Source of the DNA: Amborella trichopoda
Lineage: Eukaryota; Streptophyta; Magnoliopsida; Amborellales; Amborellaceae
Reading direction: 5' to 3'
Length of the DNA stretch: 64,000 bases
Assembly (NCBI RefSeq): GCF_000471905.2
Contig: NW_006497557.1
Location: forward strand, 2,239,018-2,303,017
Below, one piece after another: positions 1 through 11,235 of this stretch. A program made the translations under genes and the position numbers. The notes under the pieces were generated by a model. It did not search any database. It was not told the DNA's origin and saw only the letters and a program-made list of their open reading frames with translations. Within the stretch, counting starts at the first letter, position 1, and each line of letters begins with the position of its first letter.

Positions 1-162
1 GGCAATGCTACTTCTTTTCGGCTAAGAGCATATGGAAGCTAGTGCCCTCGCTGATGTCATGGCCTCGTATCCGGTGATATGTGCACCAGAGGTTCTCTGT
101 CCCTGGAGGCAGGAACTTAGGCTGCCTTATCGACTATAGGGTGGCGATTCCTTCTTCTCGTA

Positions 163-1185
163 TTATGGAGAAGAATGCACGAAGGAGAGTGGGTGCCCCG
201 TCGTCTGCCGCGAACACCTTTTCAATTCTTCAAGCTTTATCTGACCCTTGTTGATAAGGGCTTCGATAGTGCCATTGAGCTTATAGCACTCGTGAGTGCG
301 GTGGCAGACCCTCCTACGAAAGGTGCAGTACCTTTCATTTGCCTCCTGCCCAGCCAACTCTGTGGTATTGGCCTCCAACAACTATATCATGTTTTGTTCT
401 GGCAGCAGTCGAAGTAGTGCAACTGTCGACTCCATGTCGAAGGGGTAAACCTTATTCTGGTGCTAGGCCAAGTAGTCACTTTGCTCAGAGTTTTTAGGAA
501 GCGAGACACTGTTGTAGGCCTAGTCCTTGCCCTTAGCCAGAGACGCCTATGCCTTGGAGAGATCCAGGGTTTGAGAAACCTAGCCTTTGGTGTCATCCAC
601 GGTAACGGCTGTGTTGATTACTACCTTTTGATTGCCCCGACTGCTGGGGCATGAGTTTGAGCCGGTAGAATGCTAATAGGTGTTGTCGTGCTTTAACAAT
701 CCCTCAATACGGACTGCCTTAGAGATGAGCTCTGACATGGAGGGCGGATTGGATGCCTCAACATGTAGGGCGATCTCAAGAAGCAGGTTTCGTATGCAGG
801 TCTGTACTGCTTCCTTCTCAATCCTGGGAGTGGCATGAAAGGTCGCCAACTCTCTCCATCAAGTGATGAATTTATCAATCGGCTCACTAGGGTCTTGCAT
901 CAAGGTGAGGAGCTCGATGATTTACATGTTCCTTTGGACTTCATAGAAGTGTTACCAGAACAACTGCTCCATTTCTTGCCAAGTGTTCATCGAATTTGGT
1001 GACAACCGAGCATTCCACTGAAAGGTAGGTCTTTCGAAAGTTTCAACGAAATGGCAAAGAAGAAGACGTCCGTCAGTTGCCGTCTCCCAGTAGGCCACAT
1101 AGAAGTGGGTTGTATGCTGGTGAGGGGATGTGGTACCATTTAATAAGGGGAGTTTCCCTTTTTTGTAGTTCAGGGGAAACGACAC
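163..1185 (-). pseudogene. gag: Element H gag (decayed capsid/nucleocapsid)
   Basis: Gag builds the cytoplasmic virus-like particle that packages element RNA. On the minus strand, pieces in shifting frames follow the family order. First comes the capsid start with NYKKGKLPLLNGTT and NTWQEMEQLF (about 1185-955). A middle segment with VQTC and SMSELISKAVRIE follows (about 890-690). Last is a nucleocapsid-like segment near 380-165 containing YCTFRRRVCHRTHEC. In the Tat lineage the zinc knuckle reads C-x2-H-x4-H-x4-C; here the first His is Arg, so it is damaged. Stops and frameshifts separate the pieces. It matches the gags of D and E in this window segment by segment. No functional product is expected. 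Confidence 0.8.
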
Positions 1186-2153
1186 CTAGTCAATGCATGA
1201 GGGATACTGCTTTTGGTAGAGTGGCATCTCCTGCATGCCCCGGATCTTCGAAAGGGACCTACGAAGATGGTGCATGTGCATCTTTAGGGTTTGCTGTCCG
1301 GGTGACTTGGGGGTCAGCCCGGGCCCCGTCAATGGGTTCAGCCTGTGGAGGTCGAGACCCACCAGCTTATGTTTGTGAGGGATGAGGCGGGAGCTTGTCT
1401 CTCACAAGGTCAAGCTATGTCTGCAAGGAGGGAAGATGGAGCGGTCGACCCTCCTGTGCTCGAGGTGGCATAGAGCAAGCGCTGTCCCGAGCTGCCGAAA
1501 GCGAATGCATGGCGCATGTAGGGTTTGGCCCGGGAAGTCCTAATCCTGAATGCGAGCTCAAGGCAACATGAAGGTCACCTTGAGATGTAGCTTGAGTGGA
1601 TAGACCACGAGCTTTTGAGTGTGTGTGAGCAGTGAAGACCTCAGGGGCTCCACCTCTGTTTCCCAACCCTCCACGTGTGGGGGCTCGGAGTAGTGAAGGA
1701 GCACGAGGGTTTGCCTTACGACGAGCCTTAAGAGCGACGACAGTTTGTTTTCCTTTTGCAGGGATGGACAGGGCAACCTTCTGGTGTACTGCAGCAGTAT
1801 GACTGGCCAGAGATTTGCCATTACCAGGGTGCGTGGCAGTAGAAGTGCTGCACATGTTAGGGGCCTTAGTGGAGAGTCCACCAGGCTGAGAAATTAGGGA
1901 GGCAGGGACCTTTAAATCCCCTCTCGCATCAACCTAGGTGAGAACCTGGGAGCCGGACCGTGAGTCTTGACTCAAAAGAAAAGTAGGAAAAGGGGCTTGA
2001 GTGGCTCGCTTCCCTGAGACGGCCATGAGTGCAGGGATACGGAAATCCTTGACCCTGATGAACGGGTTGAACAACCCAAGTGCCATAGAAATGAGTGCAA
2101 AAAGTAAAGAAGGAAACTGGTCAGACAAGAGCGAACCGACTAAGGGGTTGTAA
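1186..2153 (-). other. Element H leader between PBS and gag
   Basis: About 970 bases of G/C-rich sequence separate the PBS from the first clear capsid motif. Open frames exist on both strands (for example 1415-1855 minus), but none resembles a known domain and they overlap in conflicting frames. Position and composition match the leaders of A, D and G. I treat it as untranslated or pre-gag sequence. Confidence 0.55.
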
Positions 2154-2172
2154 GTCCCCAGTGGAGTCACCA
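2154..2172 (-). promoter_or_regulatory. Element H primer-binding site (tRNA-Arg type)
   Basis: On the minus strand the 19 bases read TGGTGACTCCACTGGGGAC, 3 nt inside the LTR end. This is complementary to a tRNA 3' end ending GGAGTCG plus CCA. From memory, that fits plant tRNA-Arg and the primer used by Ogre/Tat elements. It differs from the consensus TGGCGACTCC by one C-to-T change. Confidence 0.8.
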
Positions 2173-2175
2173 AGC

Positions 2176-4829
2176 TAGTTAGGTGCCTCGATCTTGCCCT
2201 CCGGATTTAGATGATCTGGTGGCACGTGTCTCGTGTCTCTGGTGGACCCAAGACTTGAGATCGCTCTCTCAGAACCTTTCTCGAGGGCAAGGGCAAGTAT
2301 ACCAACCAATGAGAGAGGAATTTTAAGTGGGTTCGGGACTTACTCGAGCTGCCTCATATGGGGGCCCTCTTAGATTACGAAGAAGGCCCCCCAGTTGCTG
2401 GAGCTGGTTCGAAATCGCTTTCCTTGACCTGTAATCATCCTGTTTTTTTGCACAATACTTCTATGGTTAATTTGTAAGACAAGTGGGTCGAAAAGGACCC
2501 ACCATTATCTTAGGGAAATGCACGTTCATGAGAGAAGGTGATGAAGTGAAAGGCTAGACGAAATGTAGAAAGAAGAAGAGAACTTGAAGGAAGGGCAAGA
2601 CTAACATGACGGCCAGAAGTTGCCGACTCGGAGTAGTAGCAAGACGGGCATGGTTCAAGGACTATCATGGCGACAATACTACTCGAAACCGAGGTCGACA
2701 CGGTGGTGTTAATCTAAGCCCACCTTTGGTCATGTGAGAAGAGAAAGAGGTGGAGAAAAAAGAATGAGACGACACAGAGAAGGGGAAAGCTGGACGTCGA
2801 TAGACATCACGGTGGGGCAATGGAAGGAGGCAGCGCATCACTTGTGGACTGTGCTAGCTCCTGACAAGGCATACGGGGATGGTTTCTCCTAGGTCCCATG
2901 ACGAAAGGCATGGTACGCAGGGGGAATAGCGATAGGCACCGGACGCATGGAGGAATCTCGCGAACGGTGATGGGTGTTGCCAAGGTCTCTAGCGGGCGGC
3001 GATAGGCATCGCCGTCTATGTGAGATGCACATAGAGGAAGACTCATGCAGGTGGCAACACACTTCATCGTCAAGGTTCTTCACCGAGACATTAAAGCTAT
3101 GTCTGTGGGCGGCGATGGGATACACCATCTACAGACATCACTGAGAGAAAGATACAAATTAGAAGGAGGGGAGGGAGACTCACGCATGGTGCTGCCATAG
3201 CTATGCGCGACCTGTGAGACTAAGGGAGAGGCATGCATGGCACTGCCATTGTCGTCCAGGCCTCTGCAAGGGGCTCAGATGAAGAAGAGGGAGGATAGAG
3301 GGGAGAAGGAAGAAAGAAGAAGAAAGGAAAGAGAAGAGAGAAGATTTACCTCAACCTTAGGGGTACTGATTGAAAGTTTCTCTCACCTCACCCTCTCTCC
3401 CAAGCGTAACACCACAATTATAAGAAAGGGAAACTTGTATTAAGTGCAAACACTCTTGTGTGTGTGTATGTGTCTACCTTCTCTCCTTCTTTGCATACAA
3501 TGGTGGTATGTATATATAGAACTGTGCCCCAAACATGGGTGGATCATCAAAAGTAACCCTAATTGCTGAAAATTAAGACTAAATTGATTTAAAAGAAATT
3601 AGAAAATAGGGTGAAAAATGAAAGATTTACCCCTTTCTAACAAGTTGTGGAATTCTAGAACAATCCTTGTGTTGCCCTAGAACTTACATGTTCTTGCATG
3701 GCTAATCCGGGGTCATTCTGATGCCTGGTTGATAGTAAGATGATTGTTTTCTTGTAGGGCTCGGCATGGCGATCGATTTGATACCAACCTCGAGCCATGG
3801 ATCGTGTGTTTGGTGCGCGATCATGTGACTTGACTTTTTAGTAGATCTTGAAACTTCTAATCGATAATGTGTTCGTTCCTTGACGTTTTCTTATGTCTTC
3901 TTAGCTGAATCACACTGAGCATGCTGCTATGATCACGGGGCGTCAAACACAGCTCGATTTCTTGGCTGAACGAAGATTTTGCAAGTTTGGAATTTTTGCC
4001 AGAATCAAGGATTCTAAAGACAGAATTTGCAGTTTGTTCGTGGGCTTTGTGTACAGAATCTAACCATTCATCATGTACGAGATTTGGGTCAAAGATGGCC
4101 CGAGACCTAACTCCCACAATGAAATTGGTCTTGCGTCGATCGGGCTCGTGAGCGGCATGGTTTGGCCACTCGAGCTAGGCATGACGATGCAGATTTTTTT
4201 GCACTTTCTTCATGGATCAGCAGCTTTTCACTAGCTTTTTTTCATGCTCGAGTATCGTTACAGGGCGTGCCACATATCGAATCGCTCGTCTTGACCAAAT
4301 GAACATGCTCACCAAATTTGAGTGCGATATGATGTGGGACGGTCAAGATATAAGCATTGAAAGTCACTGGTCGTGATTATCCCTTTAATAGTGTAGATTT
4401 GCTGGGTGGTCGCATGGGAATAGCATGCGGCTCCTCCTGTTTCACGCTTTCATCTATAATTTCTTCCTAGAGTGTCCGTTTGGTATGAAACTTGACCCCT
4501 ATGGGTCTTCAACAGAACCGGATCCAATGGTGGTGGTCCCACAGCAATTTAAGATGTTGAAAAATGTAGCTCTAGTTAGAAGGGTTCGTTTCACGGTGCT
4601 AGAGGTCAATTATGTCAGAACGGTTTCCCAGCCTGCACTACCTTACACATGTCGGAATGCGACGAAACTTGGTAGGAGAGTTTTGAGAGACCTCATGAAT
4701 ATCCTAGCCAGTTCTGGGACTGTACTGAGACTGTCAAATCTTCCACTACTTGCTATGCCTTTATTGAGCGGGGTCCTCATGTTTATAAAAAATACCTTCC
4801 AACACCCCTGTCAAAAAAAATCTATCTCA
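2176..4829 (-). repeat. LTR of element H (about 2.65 kb)
   Basis: The minus-strand LTR ends in CTAACTA before the PBS gap. A TATA-like TATATATA lies at 3511-3518. A GA-rich run and its facing CT-rich run lie at about 3275-3400, with a donor-like GAG|GTAAAT at 3352-3344. The CT-rich zone of A is short here and is replaced by repeats such as GGCATCGCCGTCTATG near 2990-3020. It aligns with the F LTR over most of its length, for example at 4680-4760 against 41490-41560. The terminal bases TA instead of CA look like decay. Confidence 0.75.
3511..3518 (-). promoter_or_regulatory. TATA box of the H LTR
   Basis: TATATATA sits just downstream (minus sense) of the conserved phrase CATCCACCCATGTTTGGG or its variant, the same place as in the other LTRs. 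It marks the U3/R boundary region by inference. Confidence 0.55.
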
Positions 4830-4975
4830 TTGTTGGTACTTATTCTCACGCCATGAGCCCCCATGCCCACCGCCCCACACCAGTGCGCTCCTTCAAGCCC
4901 GCGGGCCGACGACCTTGCACTTGTCCAAGAGAGGGTTCTCTCTCGACCCCCCCACGAGAACCAGGTCTGACCAAC

Positions 4976-4994
4976 TGGCGACTCCATTGGGGAC
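4976..4994 (+). promoter_or_regulatory. Element G primer-binding site (tRNA-Arg type)
   Basis: TGGCGACTCCATTGGGGAC has one mismatch to the sequence complementary to the expected plant tRNA-Arg 3' end. It is the best-preserved first half of any PBS in the window. It directly follows the likely LTR end (...GACCAAC). Confidence 0.8.
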
Positions 4995-6660
4995 ACGTCA
5001 CCCTATCATTGGCTCTGGCTATTTTCAGGTATGAACCTCTCTTTCTTCTCTCTTTAAAGTTGATATGGGATCCCACAATCCCTTCTTTGTCCGGATTGGG
5101 GATTTCTACATCCCCATGTCCTTGACCTCACCTAGAGCTAGCAGACCATCTGGGACTGCCTCCCTCACGTCCTACTCAAGCGACCTGGCTAGCCCTGCTA
5201 TCCTAGTCCTACCTAGGAAGAATTGGGGCATGGGCTCTCAAGCTCCTTGTCCCTCCTCTTCTGGTGTCAAGAGAAAATCCCTTGATGTCAACTGCATGGG
5301 TGGCACTACACCCGCCCCCTCACAAAAGCACCCTGTCACTGACGAACACCCCGCCAGTCACATGCCTCAACATGGTCCTTGTGCCACTGTTCCTCATCGC
5401 CCGATGGGTCCCAAAAAGGCCACTGCCTATGCAAATAACTGGAAGGTGACCCCGCCCATGTCACACACGGGAATTGCCAGCACTGGCATCCCCGAGCATA
5501 CACCATACGATGGCAACTTCTATGTTGATCCGCGTAGCCACTCAACCACTATGCGCACCTACACATACATCATTGTTACACATACATCATTGCTGATGAT
5601 CTAACCGTCACTATGGCGAATCGGGGTAGGTGATATAGCCCACCCCACTTGCCTAACTCTTTCGAGTCTCTTCCAACCCGGACGCAGCACGGGTGGTTCC
5701 AAGACAGCCCACATCATGCATGCTAACCCTTTAGTTTGGGGCATCCAAAAGGTTGAGATCCGATGAAAATGCGACTTTCGAGACAGCGGAAAGTCCCACA
5801 AACAAATGCACATGCATGTACGAGGTTCTAAGGCTTCACCAACCAAACGCGTGGGTACCAAGAGTACTCCACCCCTCACTTCCCCAAACACCACCATGGA
5901 CGGCACACACACGTGTAAGTCCAAAGATGCTCCCAACCGCAAAGGAGGACGGGTGTTTGCCGCTCCACCAACTCCTTCCAAGCCGCCCAAGTACTCGAAG
6001 AAGTTCCCTTCGAACATCACTCTCTCCATTCCTCCTTCCTCGTACGTGCGAACAAGCCCTCGCCATAGGGTGTGAAATAGGAGGACACCATTAACAATGA
6101 CCAGTCGCCTTGCCCCTCTCTCAAGCAGTCCCCGGCCACCATCGCGGCCTTCAAGCTGCCTCCTTCCCGGGCATTACACTTTGCCCGAGCTGATTAAGTT
6201 CGCCCGTGCATCAGTCGAGCAGGCCTGCCAAAAGGAAAACTAATACCGCTTCCGGTTCTCGGGAAGGATTCATTGGAATTTGCAGCCGAAACATGAGAAG
6301 GGGGTGGAAGTGCCCTTCCTACAGTGAAAGATGGAGGTCGCCTCCCCGTAGGGTGTATCAGAACATAACAGGCTCGACCCATTGCTGGACACAGAAGGGC
6401 CTGAAACTGACAATGCCGCCCACTACTGCGCCACCAGAGCACGTGTTGGGGCGCCTTGCCCATCCAACCCGTGGCCCGAAGGCTGTCGCGAGCAAACCTA
6501 GGAAACATGGAGCCCCAAGGCCATCGTGAGCCCAACCAACCTAGATGGTGCCCTCAAGGGCTTCAAACCCCAAGGCCCGAGGCAGAAAAGGGCCAGCAAC
6601 CCCGTAAGTCTGGTTCGGGAAAGGCATTAGGGTAGTTTGACTAGACCGGCCCCTTGAGTC
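4995..6660 (+). other. Element G leader and pre-gag remnant
   Basis: This stretch holds several medium open frames (for example 5065-5604 and 6206-6529) with no recognisable domain. The first 200 bases resemble the leaders of A and D. A segment near 6470-6530, with the phrase CCCAAGGCCATCGTGAGC, parallels the pre-gag segments of D (about 37510) and E (about 43310). No capsid motif is present. Confidence 0.5.
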
Positions 6661-6667
6661 ACAAGAC

Positions 6668-8106
6668 TTGTCACATGCTAGTTTTCTACCAAGGATGTGC
6701 GACAACCCAGGTAGACCGGATGCGACTACAGTCGGGGAGGAGGATAAAGTTGGATTGGAAACCCCCTCTGTTCAAAACACTAAAATGCCCCGGCCCACGG
6801 CCAATCACTTATGCAGAGCCGACCGTCTCCCTCAGCAAACCACCCCTTCTCCCCAAATGTCAAGAAACTGCACCGACACCTCGTACATCCATCGCCAAAC
6901 ATCCACACCCACGCATTATTCGCCCCATCTTACTCCTGTTGCACCTGCTCCAACTGTGCTGTCTGCGCCCCAACTTACTCCCGTTGCACCTACTCCGGCC
7001 GCGCAGTGCAGTCGACCTCTTCCACCTGAGCCTGTGGCAGCGGCTGCCACTCCCCTGGCAGCTGCTTTGGATCCTCCTCAACCAAAGACCATCCTTGTGT
7101 TTGCCTCTCCTCTCAAGACAAGGGAGAACCAAGGAACTGCCCTTCCCAAAGCAGACAAAGTTAAATACGACGTGGTCGAACATCTAAGGAAACTCACTGC
7201 CCTCTTGAGCATCTACGATTCCCTCATGTTATCCAACAACCTCCGAATGGCCTTGGTGCAAGCACTCTCAAGTCTCGAGGTGTATGAAACTGAGGTCGAG
7301 CGAGTTGAAGTGGATCCTATCATACTTAACAATTCCATGAATGTCACATTCTCAGATGATGACTTGCAATTAGGTGAAAGGTCGCACAACCGTCCCCTCT
7401 TTGTGACAGGTGAACTCCACGCCAGTCAAGTCAACCGCATCATCCTGGATGGAGGTCTATGGTGAACCTAATGCCCCGAAGGGTCCTTTCTTGGATTGGA
7501 TTAAGAATTGACCAACTCGAACCCACCAGCCTAACTGTTCAAGGATTCAATCAGTCCGGGGAAAAGCCGGCGGGCACGATTTGGCTCAAGCTCAAGATTG
7601 GAGATTTGAACACCATCATCCTTTTCCATGTTATCCACATGGATACCTCTTATAACATCATGTTGGGTCACCCTTGGCTTCATGAGCATGGTGTGGTCCC
7701 ATCCACACTTCATCAATGCTTCAAATATAGCCGGGATGGGAGGCAGCATGTGGTTTACGTTGACAAAAGGCCATTCCCAACTGACAAATCACACTATGTC
7801 GACGCAAAATATTGCTTTGCAAACCCAATACATCCCCAGGGGCCCGTGCTATCTACAAAAGCCCAAACAGACCCAAAATTGAGGGAAACTGCTTCAACCT
7901 CTCATGAGGATATGGAAGACATGACGAGGTCACTTAATCATCTCTTCCAAGAAGAAAAGAGATGTGGAAAAGTAATCCCCTTGACCCCTATTGAATTTGA
8001 ATCTCTCTGTGCCTTAGAAAGACCTGCCAAACTGAAAGGACGAGGAAGACACACCGTTCCCCCTTCCCTTAGGGCAAGAGGCCCCGCCTGTAGAGGGCCA
8101 AACTAA
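6668..8106 (+). pseudogene. pro: Element G pro (retropepsin-like protease and linker), frameshifted
   Basis: This region encodes an aspartic protease that would cut the Gag-Pol polyprotein. The upstream frame (6668-7465) has a Pro/Ala/Thr-rich linker and then the typical Tat/Athila lead-in with DVVEHLRKLTALLSIYDSL, RPLFVTGELH and VNRIILDGG. The active-site triplet here is DGG, where the family usually has D-T/S-G or a D-G-G-S variant. A one-base frameshift near 7456 moves the reading to 7459-8106, which continues with VNLMPRRVL, LGHPWLHEHGVVPSTLHQC and a C-terminal tail. Without the shift the protease core would be continuous, so this is one of the least decayed genes here. Gag, normally upstream, is absent. 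Confidence 0.85.
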
Positions 8107-8150
8107 GCTTGCCAGTAGCATAATCGTTGGTCTAAGCCGCCAGTGTCCAC
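8107..8150 (+). other. Element G sequence up to the A insertion, ending in target duplication TCCAC
   Basis: The last five bases (8146-8150, TCCAC) are repeated exactly at 23722-23726 after the second LTR of A. A 5-bp duplication is the usual mark of Ty3/gypsy integration. Confidence 0.9.
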
Positions 8151-9316
8151 TGTTTGAGGTCATTTTCTATCACTATCCCCGTTGCGAATAAGGAGAGAGC
8201 AGTTCGTGACCTAGGTCCACAGGTGCCAACATGCTTGTGGACTACGGAAGCCGTAGGACACTTACCCTGATCTGGAAGTGAAATTTTGGTCAGTCTCGAA
8301 ATGCTCCGAAAACATGTAAGAGTGTACCTAAGTACCTCTTAAGAACATGTGTCAAGTTTCGTCGCAATTTGACAAGTTTAAGGTAGTGCAGATGACAAAA
8401 ACATTTTGGAAAATTTTGCCTCTATCGTGCTGAAAATGGACCTTGAACTAAAGCACCACTATCGGAGTGTCAAATGGTCTCCAGACGATCGCTATTCGAT
8501 TCGGAATGTTTGAAAACTCTTGGGTACCAAATTTCGGTGCATTTGGACACTTTTGGAGCAAGTTATAGGCAACTTACCCAAAATGGGTAGGCCGTACCCT
8601 ATTATGTTGCGCTCTCGGTAAACCAATTTCCCTTAATGGAAACTGTGCTTCACAGTTTCGGGGGAAAACTTTATATGGCCGTATCTCCCTCATCCCGGGT
8701 CGGATCGTGCCCAAATTTTGGAAGCACGTTCTTCTCATCGACTCTGTCTATTTTATATGTGGCGCGCACGATGACATGGCCCGAGCCATCGGAATCTTGC
8801 TATCGGAATCTAGATTCTGACCAAAGTTTCCCAATTTGGCCAAAGTTTCCCAATTTGAAAAATAGTCATCCGGCCACCAAATCGAGCTGTTCTTTTTGCA
8901 TAATGATGGTGGCAACTTGTTCATCACACTGCAAAGAAGAAATTGACAAAAAACACTGAGAAACGGGTTGATTGTTGAATCTAAGGTTGTATATTTTCCT
9001 ATATTTTTGTCTCGTCATGATCGTGGTTCAAAACTCTGATCCATAGCTCGAAATAAATACCCAAACGATCGTCTTCTCAAGCTCATCAAGAATACAATAT
9101 TATTTTGGCCGAATGGTAGTCGGAGAGGCCTTAAATCAACCATAGAAAGTTCGCACGAAGAAACAAAGACTGATTTTGAATTTCACAGATTGTTGGGGCA
9201 AGGGCAAAATCATCATTTTGCTGCCAATTTTAGAATTTCTTTAGTTTATTTAATAATTAATTTTCGTTAATTAGGTTAGTTTTTTATCATCCACCCATGT
9301 TTGGATAGGTTTTCCA

Positions 9317-9367
9317 TATATATCACGTATTAGCATTATATCAAGGACCCTACTTCGACTTAATAAA
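9317..9367 (+). promoter_or_regulatory. LTR1 core promoter and polyadenylation signal
   Basis: TATATAT (9317-9323) is followed by AATAAA (9362-9367). In the other LTRs the same pair is spaced 40-70 bases apart. By inference, transcription starts between them or shortly after, and AATAAA in R directs 3' end formation of the downstream copy. Confidence 0.65.
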
Positions 9368-9837
9368 ATTACATCCTATGTTCATTGTTGGGTCACGTTT
9401 AAGAGAGAGAAAAATGAGAAAACTTTTGGGTTGGTACCTCTAAGCTTAAGGTAACTCTTTCTCTCTCTCCTCTCCTTTCTCGCTCTTCTGTCTTTCTCTC
9501 TCTTCTCTCTTTCTCTCTACTCTCTTTCTCTCTCTTCTCTCTCTAATCTCTTCCTCTCACTTTCCCTCTCTTCCCTTTCATGGATGGCAGCTTAAGCTGT
9601 CGTCCGTGTTTCACTCTTCTTCTCTCTCTTCTTTTCTCTCCTTCTCTCATTTACTCCCTATACGACCACTCCGACGCTGTCCACCCTCACGTCCACCTTT
9701 TCCCCATTTCCCTGTGGTCCCGCACATTCATTTCCTCACTGCTGCACGCCCCTTTCCTCATCCTTCACTGCTGCACGCCTTCACCACACTGTTGTACGGC
9801 CCATTCCTCCTTGTTGCTACCGAGCCACTACCTTCAT

Positions 9838-9965
9838 ACCTCTACCGAGCATGACCTCCACTGCCGAGCCCTCCCAGTCACAACCTTGGCTACTGAGCCC
9901 TCCAAGTCACGAACTACACTGCCAGGCCCTCCCGGTCGTGACCTTCACTGCCGAGCATACGCACT
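9838..9965 (+). repeat. C-rich tandem repeat in LTR1 (about 4 units)
   Basis: Degenerate units of 30-40 bases carry GCCGAGCCCTCCCAGTCA or variants. The same block occurs in LTR2 at about 20600-20720. The Pro/Ser-rich open frames here follow from composition. Confidence 0.65.
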
Positions 9966-10854
9966 GTCGTGCTCCTCTACTCCACCACAACCCACCACCA
10001 AGCAGTGCCGCACCATCTTTCGCTGTCCATGCTTCTCCCTGCTGCCTACAATCGGTCCGCCCCTTTTCCTGCCTCTCATCAGCATCCACCTCACACAGCA
10101 ACCTCCGCCTCCCCCAATCTCGCCCCTCTTTCTTCAGCTGCAACCACCTCTGCCACCTGCGGCTCTCTCAATCGCCACAACCACCACCTACTGTAATCCA
10201 GCCCCCATTATCGTCACCTCACTATTCTCTTTCTCCGCCTCTTTTCCTCCTCTCTCTACCACCTGCCTGCAATCAGGCTATGGACCATTTCTTTCCCTCT
10301 CAAATGCTGCCCCTATCTCGCAACCTTCCAGCTGTCACCAACTCTAACCTGCAACCATCCCTCTTCTCCTGCTCTCATCACCCCTCCTTCTTCCTCCACC
10401 AAAAATTCAGCCCCTACTCCTTCCACCATCTCCACCTCTGCTGCCGGCAACCATCATCTTCACCACCATGCTGCTCTCTCTCTAAAGTCTCTGCAAGTCC
10501 CACCCACGTGCAACCTTTCGCTCTCTCTCTTACTCTAAAAGCAAACCACACGGGCCTTCTCTCATCCTCTCCTTGCCGCCTGCAACCTCCGCCCCTTCCA
10601 CGATCTTCCTCTCTGCAATTTCAGGCTTTCTCTCTCTAGAATTCCCCCAACGAAATACTCGTTTTTTTCTGTTCTTTTCATTTCCTAGTTTCGTTTCTTT
10701 TTGTTTCGCGTCACCCATCTCGTTTCGTCCTGTTTTCATCATTCCTCCAAACCCTCAACAAAACCTAATGACGTAATAAACCCCTCATGACTTTTTTTAT
10801 TCTTTCACTCTCTAAGTCAGTAACCCAAATACTAAACTTCCCTTTCCATAACCC

Positions 10855-11220
10855 ATTTTATTCTTTTCTTTATTTTATTCCAGTTAACCTCACCCATCCC
10901 ATTTATCTCATCTTATTTTAGTTTAATATATTTACCTTATTCTATTTATTTTATATTAGGTTCCCTCACCTTATTTTTATTTATCTTTATTTCCTTTATT
11001 TAATTTACCTCACTAATTTTATGTTATTCTATTTCATTTTACTTTATTTACCTCTTTTACTTTAGTCCTATTACCTCATCTCATTTTATTTTATTTTCTT
11101 CCATCCCTTTTATTTTATTTTACTTCATTTTATTTTAATTTATTTCTTTACCTATTTTATTTTATTCTAATTACCTTCTCTAATTTTATTTTATTCATTC
11201 CTATTTCTCTCTCACTCTTA
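10855..11220 (+). repeat. TTTTA-rich low-complexity block of LTR1
   Basis: About 365 bases of degenerate TTTAT/TTTTA pentamers interrupted by ACCTC. LTR2 has the matching block at about 21595-21950. It sits inside the candidate intron. No other signal is seen. Confidence 0.75.
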
Positions 11221-11235
11221 TTTCACTCTCGTCAC

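Larger units (their letters stand above)
1..4829 (-). mobile_element. Element H: Tat-like Ty3/gypsy element, 5' part (LTR, PBS, leader, gag)
   Basis: Read on the minus strand the order is LTR (4829 to 2176), a 3-nt gap, a primer-binding site, about 1 kb of leader, and gag running off the left edge. The order shows that this is the 5' end of the element; pol would lie outside the window. The LTR shares its end sequence, TATA region and CT-rich zone with five other LTRs here. The outer LTR boundary at 4829 is set by alignment to the F LTR and the TG start rule, and is less certain than the inner one. H appears to have inserted in the 5' LTR of element G, since only about 146 bases separate it from G's PBS. 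Confidence 0.8.
4830..8150 (+). mobile_element. Element G, left part (Tat/Ogre-like; LTR stub, PBS, leader, protease)
   Basis: A 146-base stub that may be the end of an LTR (4830-4975) precedes a good PBS, then leader and a protease region. G is interrupted at 8150 by element A and resumes at 23727; the TCCAC duplication on both sides of A proves the break point. Compared with D and E, G keeps the pre-gag segment (around 6470-6530) but then jumps to the region before protease. Capsid and nucleocapsid are therefore missing, probably by internal deletion. The LTR stub does not resemble the other LTR ends closely, so G may be a related subfamily. Confidence 0.7.

Noticed and set aside
4976-4994. 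Possible tRNA gene fragment
   Set aside because: Only the 3' end complement is present and it sits next to LTR-like sequence; it is a primer-binding site.
5065-5604. 179-codon frame in the G leader
   Set aside because: No known domain, overlaps other frames, and lies where related elements have broken leader sequence.
9580-10639. Two overlapping 255-262 codon plus-strand frames in LTR1
   Set aside because: C/T-rich DNA rarely makes stop codons. The two frames overlap, the matching LTR2 frames differ, and no domain is seen.
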